This document shows, one piece after another, positions 1-5,022 of a stretch of 5,145 nt of DNA; position 1 is the first letter of the stretch; the number at the start of each line of letters is the position of its first letter. The notes under the pieces are model-generated. The model did no database searches, was not told where the DNA came from, and saw only the letters and a list, made by a program, of their open reading frames with translations. The translations under genes were made by a program, and so were the position numbers. This stretch comes from Gemmatimonadota bacterium (GTDB lineage Bacteria > Gemmatimonadota > Gemmatimonadetes > Gemmatimonadales > GWC2-71-9), in assembly GCA_003220905.1 (NCBI GenBank), contig QHTS01000266.1:1-5145 (forward strand). The letters run 5' to 3'.

Positions 1-36
1 AGAGGCTGCGGGCCCCCTAGGGTCGCGCCGTTGCGG

Positions 37-333
37 CTAAGGGGCGGGGTGCGAGCCGGTCGTGCTCACGCGCCGCGCCTTGGCGGGTGCGGTCTGCTTC
101 GCGGCGACGAAGGTCGCGATCTGTCGCAACGTCCGGAAGTCGTCTATCTCGAGCTCCTCGAACGACACGCGGATGGAGAAGTGCTCCTCGAGCGAGGCGA
201 GCAGCTGGACGAACATGAGGGAGTCCACGATGCCGGCGGTGAACAAATCGACGTCCGCCGCTGGCACGTCGATCTGCAGGCGGTCCGCGAACAGCTGGGC
301 GATCCGCGCCTCGAGATCGCGGGGGTCACGCAT
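37..333 (-). CDS. Acyl/peptidyl carrier protein (second of two)
   Basis: A free-standing carrier protein of 98 residues. Ser38 in GIVDSLMFVQLL is the phosphopantetheine site. The first helix LEARIAQLFADRL (7-19), IDVPAADVDL (21-30), LEEHF (46-50), FEELEIDDFRTL (55-66) and the last helix RQIATFVAAK (67-76) match the ACP fold. A basic, proline-rich tail of about 20 residues (from KQTAPAKARR to the end) extends past the last helix and is absent from the first carrier. The ATG at 333 overlaps the preceding acyltransferase stop as ATGCGTGA. The resemblance to the carrier at 2399-2136 (28 of 62 residues identical by hand alignment, with the shared IDVP and R-V-x-x-E-x-L patterns) indicates duplication within one pathway. 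It may hold a different acyl group or serve a different acyltransferase. The 36 bases downstream to the window edge hold no start codon. Confidence 0.92.
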   Translation of the reverse strand: MRDPRDLEARIAQLFADRLQIDVPAADVDLFTAGIVDSLMFVQLLASLEEHFSIRVSFEELEIDDFRTLRQIATFVAAKQTAPAKARRVSTTGSHPAP

Positions 334-841
334 CCGGCAGCTCCCGGTGCTCGGTGGCGAGGAGGTCGTACAGGAGACGGTCGTAGGGCCGGCCGTCGAT
401 CCAATGGCAGCGCCGCTGGCGCCCGATGTACTGGAAGCCGAGCTGCTCCAACCCGCGACGAGCGGGAACGTTGATCTCGACAGTCCAGGCACCGACCGAT
501 TCGAGCCCCAGCTCCGTGAACGCGAAAGTCAGCAGCTTCGACGCCGCGCGGGGAGCGAAGCCGCCGTATCGCTTGCGCCCGAGCACGGCCCACATCGACG
601 CCGCCGTCTTGAAGCGCCGATCCACGTTCGACAGGCCCACCACCCCGATCGGCAAGTCGCTGCCATCGGGCGTGAACGCACGGAGCACGTGCAGGTCGCG
701 CTGGGTCATCACCTTGAGCGAAATCGGCGTCGGGCTGTGCACTCCGTTGCCGAAGTCCAGCCACTTGTAGTTGTCCTGCTGGCTCAGCCAGTTGGCCACG
801 AGCTCGATCAGCTCGGGGCAGTCCAACGGCAAGAGCTTCAT
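326..841 (-). CDS. RimJ/RimL-like GNAT-family N-acyltransferase
   Basis: A single GNAT domain of 171 residues, a usual length for the RimJ/RimL type. Visible features are the strand LPIGVVGLSNVD (63-74), cofactor-binding motif A with R-x-x-G-x-A at 91-96 (RYGGFA), then the helix AASKLLTFAFTELGLESV (99-116), and the family's C-terminal pattern of Asn124, LEQLGF (131-136) and the YDRLLYDLLATEH tail (153-165). These proteins acylate amino groups of proteins, antibiotics or amino sugars. The substrate is not evident. The ATG at 841 has a good ribosome binding site, and in-frame extension upstream meets TGA just before it, so the start is firm. Its stop overlaps the second carrier-protein start by 8 nt, which suggests acyl transfer to or from that carrier or its product; that is inference. 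The 207-bp gap before it hints at separate transcription from the genes upstream. Confidence 0.9.
   Translation of the reverse strand: MKLLPLDCPELIELVANWLSQQDNYKWLDFGNGVHSPTPISLKVMTQRDLHVLRAFTPDGSDLPIGVVGLSNVDRRFKTAASMWAVLGRKRYGGFAPRAASKLLTFAFTELGLESVGAWTVEINVPARRGLEQLGFQYIGRQRRCHWIDGRPYDRLLYDLLATEHRELPDA
341..345 (-). promoter_or_regulatory. Ribosome binding site GGGAG of the second carrier-protein gene
   Basis: GGGAG lies seven bases before the ATG at 333, inside the end of the acyltransferase gene. It supports this ATG as the start of the carrier protein. Confidence 0.55.
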
Positions 842-852
842 AGCTGTATCAA

Positions 853-860
853 TTCCTTCC
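853..860 (-). promoter_or_regulatory. Ribosome binding site GGAAGGAA of the 171-residue GNAT gene
   Basis: The minus strand reads GGAAGGAA, ending 11 bases before the ATG at 841. It is one of the two clearest Shine-Dalgarno sequences in the window, as expected for a gene that is not coupled to an upstream stop codon. The spacing is slightly long. Confidence 0.55.
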
Positions 861-883
861 CCTCGCGGGGCGCACCAGTGCGC
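859..883 (-). promoter_or_regulatory. Two adjacent leader hairpins next to the ribosome binding site
   Basis: On the minus strand GCGCA-CTGG-TGCGC (883-870) is directly followed by CCCC-GCGA-GGGG (870-859), the latter with a GNRA-type tetraloop. The two share base 870, so they would form with one pair fewer in one of the stems. The GGGG arm abuts the ribosome binding site of the 171-residue acyltransferase. If a transcript starts in the gap, these would be the last structures before translation begins. A role in translation control is inference. Confidence 0.3.
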
Positions 884-959
884 TTCCTTTCCTACGCAGA
901 GTTCGGGCCACGCAGCCGCCCGGCGTCAGGGCGGTCCCGCGCGGCGGAAGCCCCTCGAA

Positions 960-977
960 TGTTGCCCGCGTGCAACA
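960..977. repeat. Inverted repeat TGTTGC-N6-GCAACA
   Basis: Perfect 6-bp arms separated by 6 bases, three bases away from the next palindrome at 981. It could form a hairpin in RNA or be an operator. On the minus strand it is followed by TTCGAGG rather than by a run of T, so it is not a typical terminator. Confidence 0.4.
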
Positions 978-980
978 ACA

Positions 981-992
981 CCTGTGAACAGG
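981..992. repeat. Inverted repeat CCTGT-GA-ACAGG, operator-like
   Basis: A perfect 5-bp inverted repeat with a 2-bp centre. The centre is too short for a stable hairpin, so a protein-binding half-site pair is the more natural reading. It overlaps the candidate -35 box (TTCACA on the minus strand). Chance occurrence in GC-rich DNA cannot be excluded. Confidence 0.35.
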
Positions 993-1048
993 GGGGCACT
1001 AACCTGCATCAGTCCGCCGGCCCGCGCGCACTGTCTTGGAGCACGGCG

Positions 1049-2110
1049 CTAGAAGGACATCCACCACTCGCCGTCGAGCCGTGAGAGGAAGCCGTCGCCA
1101 GAGTGGATCGCGGCCAAGAGCTCGGGGTGTTCCGACTGGAGGAGCACCCAAGGGCCGTCGCGGGAGAGGAGGGCTCCCTGGGCCCCCAAGGCCGCCAACA
1201 ATCCCGGCTCGACCCGGCCTGCCAGGGCGACCACCCCCTGCTCCCACGCGTGGTGGAACAGGCATTGGAGCACGTCGCCCGCCCGCTCCCGCCGTGCGGC
1301 TACCTGCACGACTTGACCAACGCCGCCGGCATTGGCGTAGTACAGATACCACCCGACCAGTGCGCCGTCGACGCCCCGGGCCGCGACGCCGTGCAACTCA
1401 CCCCGCTTCCCGGTGGCCGCCAACTGATCGAGCAACCAGCGCAGGGATCCCTTGTCGTAGCGGGGCCGCAACGTCGCATGGGCTAGCAGCTCGGGGAGGT
1501 GGGCGGCCATGAGCGTGGGAGTGAGCGGCGCTTCCAGTAGCCCCTGCGCGAGGGGCCACCGGGCTTTTAGGCGGTCGACGGCCCAGGACACCGGTCGCAG
1601 TGCCCAAGCCAGTGCCCGCGCGTGCAGGCGTTGCGCCAACCGTCCGGCGTGGAATCTTCCCGGCCGCAAGGGCTGGGTCCAATGGAGGCTCTGCACGAGG
1701 GAGACCGCGCCACCCAGGGCCTCCCACAGCCTGCGACTGACGTCACTGGCGAGGTCGGCGAACGACAGGTCCTGGGGACCCGAGAGGAAGGCCTTCACGA
1801 GCGCGACGCCGACCAGGCCACGAGAGTCCGGGTCCACCATCAGCTGCGTGCCCACGGCGACGCGGATCGGCTGGTCTTGAAACATGGCCGGACGCGGCAC
1901 GACGCCGATGAACCCCACGATCGCCCCAGTGGCGTTCGCGTAGATCAGCGACGGAATCGCCTCGTCGCGCCACGGGTTACGAAAGAAGATCTCCTCGAGA
2001 TAGGCGCCCAGATCATCGGCGCTCGGACGCTCGCTGTGTCGAAACGCCTTGCGCCGCAGGGCTACGACGGCAGGGATGTCGTCGGGCGCGAATTGTCGAA
2101 TCCGCCCCAT
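1049..2110 (-). CDS. Two-domain GNAT-family N-acyltransferase
   Basis: A protein of 353 residues, about twice the size of a single GNAT domain. The N-terminal half begins IRQFAPDDIPAVVALRRKAF (4-23), a standard GNAT opening, and has GAIVGFIGVVPR (62-73) followed by GTQLMVDPDSRGLVGVALVKAF (87-108, key residues Asp93, Arg98, Gly102), a degenerate cofactor-binding motif A. The C-terminal half carries a second GNAT-like beta strand, ALVGWYLYYANAG (250-262), and ends in an aromatic GEWWMSF tail. GNAT proteins usually transfer an acyl group from acyl-CoA to an amine, and some relatives such as the N-acyl amino acid synthase FeeM take it from an acyl carrier protein. The position 25 bp after a carrier-protein gene makes the latter attractive here, but that is inference. 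I chose ATG at 2110 because homology starts there. A G6 run lies 12 bases upstream, a poor ribosome binding site, so coupling to the preceding gene is likely. No signal peptide or membrane segment is seen. Confidence 0.8.
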   Translation of the reverse strand: MGRIRQFAPDDIPAVVALRRKAFRHSERPSADDLGAYLEEIFFRNPWRDEAIPSLIYANATGAIVGFIGVVPRPAMFQDQPIRVAVGTQLMVDPDSRGLVGVALVKAFLSGPQDLSFADLASDVSRRLWEALGGAVSLVQSLHWTQPLRPGRFHAGRLAQRLHARALAWALRPVSWAVDRLKARWPLAQGLLEAPLTPTLMAAHLPELLAHATLRPRYDKGSLRWLLDQLAATGKRGELHGVAARGVDGALVGWYLYYANAGGVGQVVQVAARRERAGDVLQCLFHHAWEQGVVALAGRVEPGLLAALGAQGALLSRDGPWVLLQSEHPELLAAIHSGDGFLSRLDGEWWMSF

Positions 2111-2135
2111 CGCACGGACTAACCCCCCGGCGTGC

Positions 2136-2399
2136 TCACGGGCCGCCGTTGCGGCGCGCGGCGACCAACGCGGCAATGGCGGCGAGGGAGCGGAGGTGAT
2201 CGAAGTCGAGATCTTCCATGTCGACGCGAAGCCCGAAGCGCTTCTCCAACTGCAACAACAGCTCTACCACCGCTACGGAATCGAGCCGTCCCGTGGCCCA
2301 CAAATCGGTCTCGGGCGTCGGGACGTCAATGTGCAGGTCCTTGGCGAACAAGACCGCCAGCTCGGCCTGCACGGATGGCGTGGGGGGCGCGGTCGTCAC
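2136..2399 (-). CDS. Acyl/peptidyl carrier protein (first of two)
   Basis: A free-standing carrier protein of 87 residues, the normal size for a four-helix ACP/PCP. Ser41 in the GRLDSVAVVELL context is the expected phosphopantetheine attachment site at the start of helix II. Other family features are the QAELAVLFAKDL first helix (11-22), IDVPTPETDL in loop I (24-33), LEKRF (51-55) and a final LAAIAALVAA helix (72-81). It must be activated by a phosphopantetheinyl transferase, which is not in the window. The GTG start at 2399 is fixed by its GTGA overlap with the adenylation-gene stop and by the lack of another sensible in-frame start; the same frame stays open upstream inside the adenylation gene, but only as a shadow. 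The junction strongly suggests that this is the carrier charged by that enzyme. It shares 28 of 62 aligned residues with the second carrier at 333-37. Confidence 0.92.
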   Translation of the reverse strand: MTTAPPTPSVQAELAVLFAKDLHIDVPTPETDLWATGRLDSVAVVELLLQLEKRFGLRVDMEDLDFDHLRSLAAIAALVAARRNGGP

Positions 2400-4000
2400 T
2401 GGGCCCCGACCGTCTCGGGTGCGAACAGCTCCTTCAGTCTCCGCCGATCGATCTTCCCGTTCGTGGTCTTGGGGAGCTCGGCGAACTCGAGCCAGCGCGA
2501 CGGGACCATGTACGACGGCAACGCGCGCGTCAGGGCCTCGCGCAGGGCCACCGGTGTCACGTCGGTTCCCGCGAGCGGCGCGAACGCGCAGCAGATGGCC
2601 ACCCCGTCGAAGTCCTGGCTCGGCACGCCGACCACGGCGCACTCCCGCAGCGTGCCCAGCGTGTGGAGGGCCGCCTCGATCTCTCCCAGCTCGACTCGAT
2701 ACCCGCGCGTCTTGATCTGGGAGTCTGCCCGACCCAAGAACCGGACCAGGCCGTCCGGGCCGAGAGTTGCGAGGTCGCCGGTGCGGTAGATCCGGTCGCC
2801 CGGGTCGGTGCCGCCGGGATACGGGAGAAAAGCGCCCCGCGTCTTCGCCGGGTCGCGCCAGTACCCCGGGGAGAGGCCCGCGCCGCGGATGTAGAGCTCT
2901 CCCATCTCCCCGGGTGGCACGGGCCCGAGCGCCTCGTCGAGGACGAGCAGCTCCTCGCCGCCGCAGGCTTGCCCGATTGGAATCACCTCGTCCTCGCTCA
3001 CGGGACACGACGGGACGGTGTAGTAGCTGCTCGCGATCGTCGCCTCCGTAGGGCCGTAGAGATTGGTGAAGGAGGCGTGCGGCAGCCGCTGCATCCAGTA
3101 GATGAGGGCGGGCGTGGGGAAGACTTCACCGCACCACAGCACGCGCCGGAGGCTCGGGAAGTCGCCGTCTTCGACCACGTCGAACTTGGCCATGTAGTTG
3201 AGCACCGAGGGCACCGAGAACCACTGCGTCAGCTCGGCGCTGCGGATCAGCTCGGCGAGCTTGTGTGGCAGCAGGTTCAGCTCCGGCGGCACGAGGTGGA
3301 GCTCCGCACCCACCGCGAACGTCCCAAACATGTCGAACGTGGAGAGGTCGAAGTGCAGCGGCGGATGCCCGGAGATCCGGTCGGTCGGCGCCGTGCCGAA
3401 GTAGGACACCGCCCACTCGATGAAGCGGCGCACGCTCGCGTGCGTGATCACCACGCCTTTGGGCGTTCCCGTCGAGCCCGATGTGAACAGGATGTGGGCG
3501 GGGTCCTGCAGCCCGTTGGTGCTGGGGGGGGGCGTCGTGGGATACGCGGGCAGATCCGCCAGACAAAATTGCGCGGTGATGCCGCCCGGGGGCCCGTCGG
3601 ACCCGAGCCAGCCGATCGAGTGGGTGTCGGCGAAGCCGGGCGACGCGAACAGAGCCTCCAGCGTCGGGCCCACGGCTCCGCTCGTCAGGATCCAGCGGTT
3701 GTCGCACGAGGCGATCATCTTCTCGAGCCGGGGGACGGGGCTCCCCGGATCGAGCGGCACGTACACGGCGTCCGCTTTGAGCACGCCGAGGATGCCAACG
3801 ATCGCCGCCGGCGACTTGGGGGTCAGCAGGCAGACTCGGTCGCCCCGCGCGCAACCCGCGTCCTTGAGGAGGTGCGCCAGCCGATTGCTCGACACCTCGA
3901 GCGCCTCATACGTGAGGCGCTCCCCCTTGAACACCAGGGCTCCGGCCTCCGGACGCCGACCCGCCTGCTCGGTGACCCAGTGCTGCAGCAGGGACGTCAC
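2396..4000 (-). CDS. Free-standing NRPS-type amino acid adenylation enzyme (aminoacyl-AMP ligase)
   Basis: A complete 534-residue stand-alone A domain of the ANL superfamily. It makes an acyl-adenylate from ATP and a carboxylic acid and transfers it to a carrier-protein thiol. Core motifs are in order: A1 LTYEAL (29-34), A2 LKADAVYVPLD (74-84), the P-loop A3 LFTSGSTGTPKG (171-182), A4 FDLS (217-220), A5 NLYGPTEAT (313-321), A6 GELYIRGAG (367-375), A7 YRTGDL (405-410), A8 GRADSQIKTRGYRVELGEIE (423-442), A9 LPSYMVP (494-500) and A10 NGKIDR with the catalytic Lys516. Asp218 at the amino-group-binding position argues for an alpha-amino acid. My manual alignment to GrsA gives the ten-residue code D-L-F-S-L-C-L-I-A-K, which I cannot assign to a known substrate. 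There is no attached condensation, carrier or thioesterase domain. The GTG start at 4000 overlaps the monooxygenase stop and its own TGA overlaps the carrier-protein GTG, so the carrier at 2399-2136 is the obvious partner. The intact frame crosses a run of nine C at 3532-3524 in the linker before A3. Confidence 0.95.
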   Translation of the reverse strand: MTSLLQHWVTEQAGRRPEAGALVFKGERLTYEALEVSSNRLAHLLKDAGCARGDRVCLLTPKSPAAIVGILGVLKADAVYVPLDPGSPVPRLEKMIASCDNRWILTSGAVGPTLEALFASPGFADTHSIGWLGSDGPPGGITAQFCLADLPAYPTTPPPSTNGLQDPAHILFTSGSTGTPKGVVITHASVRRFIEWAVSYFGTAPTDRISGHPPLHFDLSTFDMFGTFAVGAELHLVPPELNLLPHKLAELIRSAELTQWFSVPSVLNYMAKFDVVEDGDFPSLRRVLWCGEVFPTPALIYWMQRLPHASFTNLYGPTEATIASSYYTVPSCPVSEDEVIPIGQACGGEELLVLDEALGPVPPGEMGELYIRGAGLSPGYWRDPAKTRGAFLPYPGGTDPGDRIYRTGDLATLGPDGLVRFLGRADSQIKTRGYRVELGEIEAALHTLGTLRECAVVGVPSQDFDGVAICCAFAPLAGTDVTPVALREALTRALPSYMVPSRWLEFAELPKTTNGKIDRRRLKELFAPETVGAQ

Positions 4001-5022
4001 GGCATTACGCGCTCGGCGGCGCGCTCACACACGACGCCGATGTGCTCGAGCTCCTCCGGGCTCGCGGGCACGTCCAGGATGATCGTCCGGTAGCCGACCC
4101 CCACGTAGCGGGCGACCTCGTCGGCCACGCGGTCGTAGCTCCCCACCAGATAGGGGCAGAAGGTCTTGTAGTTCTCGAACGGGACCATCCAGTACGGCTG
4201 ATCCTCGCCCGCGGCGGTCTCGCCGAGCTTCGACAGCTGCTTGTGCCACGCGGAATCGGACACCTTCATGGCCAGCTGATGGGTGAGCTGCCCTCTTCGA
4301 TCCTCCGGGAACCGCGCACGCGCGACGGTCCACGCGTCACCCGCTTCCTCGCGCGCGATGATCCCAATCCGGATCCCAAGCGCCGCCGCGTCCGGCGGGG
4401 GCGCCGCCTCGTACTCGGCGACGGGTTTGGGGTAGCGCACCGCCAGCGCACCCAGCTCCCGAGCCGCGGCGAGCCCCGCCTCCGACGACCCCGACACGAA
4501 CACGCCGGGAAGGAGCTCCGACTTGAGCGCGGGCGTCATCTTGACGTTCGCGACTCGGTAGTACCGCCCGTTGAGCGTCACCGGCCCCGGCCCCCTCAGC
4601 AGGTCCATAATGAGCTTCGTGTATTCGATCAGGCGCGTATACCGCTCGTCATGCGGCGTCGGGTCGTACAGCGACTCGAGGTCGTTCTTGAAGCCTCCCG
4701 CTACCATGTTGAGGTAAATGCGTCGCCCGTGCAGAAAGCCCAGCGAGGCGACGGTCTTCGCCACCGCGTAGGGATGCATGTAGACGGGCTGCACGGCGAC
4801 GAGGGGACAGAGCCGTTCCGTGTGCGTGATCATCGCTTGCGCGATCAGCCACGGGTCTACGAGCCCGTTGTCGGTATAGATCAAGATGCCTTCGCACCCG
4901 GCCGCCTCGCTCCAGCGAGCCACCTCCAGTACCTCCCGAAGGTAGATCTGGGGTGAGGCGGTATACGACGGCGGGCAGGTCGCGAACACTCTTAATCCGG
5001 TATCGAGCAGTCGACCGGTCAT
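3997..5022 (-). CDS. LLM-class (SsuD-like) flavin-dependent monooxygenase
   Basis: This is a cytosolic bacterial-luciferase-like oxidoreductase of 341 residues, the usual length for the alkanesulfonate monooxygenase (SsuD) type. Such enzymes use reduced FMN, normally supplied by a separate reductase, and O2. Family signatures seen are RWSEAAGCEGILIY (36-49), DPWLIAQAM (56-64), a HPYAVAKTVASL stretch (83-94), GRRIYLNMVAGG (99-110), DERYTRLIEY (125-134), NGRYYRV (151-157), VFVSGSSEAG (174-183) and VGSYDRVADEV near the C terminus (293-303). From a remembered alignment, the SsuD Cys54 position is Leu here and the His228 position is Gly, so a sulfonate substrate is doubtful. I chose ATG at 5022: it has GAGG four bases upstream and forms ATGA with the upstream frame. 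A TTG four codons earlier (5034) is possible. Its stop overlaps the GTG of the adenylation gene by 4 nt (GTGA), so it probably oxidises the same pathway's substrate; that is inference. Confidence 0.9.
   Translation of the reverse strand: MTGRLLDTGLRVFATCPPSYTASPQIYLREVLEVARWSEAAGCEGILIYTDNGLVDPWLIAQAMITHTERLCPLVAVQPVYMHPYAVAKTVASLGFLHGRRIYLNMVAGGFKNDLESLYDPTPHDERYTRLIEYTKLIMDLLRGPGPVTLNGRYYRVANVKMTPALKSELLPGVFVSGSSEAGLAAARELGALAVRYPKPVAEYEAAPPPDAAALGIRIGIIAREEAGDAWTVARARFPEDRRGQLTHQLAMKVSDSAWHKQLSKLGETAAGEDQPYWMVPFENYKTFCPYLVGSYDRVADEVARYVGVGYRTIILDVPASPEELEHIGVVCERAAERVMP

Larger units (their letters stand above)
842..1048 (-). promoter_or_regulatory. 207-bp gap with inverted repeats; candidate internal promoter and leader
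   Basis: This is the only sizeable non-coding stretch, and I see no convincing gene in it. It holds four short perfect inverted repeats: CCTGT-N2-ACAGG (981-992), TGTTGC-N6-GCAACA (960-977), GCGCAC-N2-GTGCGC (870-883) and CCCC-N4-GGGG (859-870). Read on the minus strand, TTCACA (988-983, five of six matches to a sigma-70 -35 box) lies 18 bp before CAACAT (964-959, only three of six for a -10 box). The first two palindromes would then cover the -35 box and the spacer/-10 area, as operators often do. The -10 match is weak, so the promoter is tentative. No T-tract follows any hairpin, so a Rho-independent terminator is not supported. Confidence 0.35.

Noticed and set aside
960..977. Rho-independent terminator after the double GNAT gene
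   Set aside because: The hairpin is weak and lacks a T-tract downstream on the minus strand. An operator or leader role is more plausible.
62..1084. Open frame of 340 codons on the plus strand
   Set aside because: It is antisense to the second carrier and small GNAT genes and runs across the non-coding gap. No motif is seen.
2400..3008. Extension of the first carrier protein upstream in the same frame
   Set aside because: The frame is open, but the extension is an Arg/Gly/Pro-rich shadow of the adenylation gene, and the carrier fold is complete from the GTG at 2399.
2132..4093. A long open frame on the plus strand, about 650 codons
   Set aside because: It lies opposite the adenylation and first carrier genes, which have unmistakable motifs. 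Its translation is rich in Arg, Gly, Ala and Pro with no recognisable domain, as is usual for the antisense of a GC-rich gene.
4042..4956. Open frame of 304 codons on the plus strand
   Set aside because: It mirrors the flavin monooxygenase and has the arginine- and histidine-rich composition of an antisense shadow.
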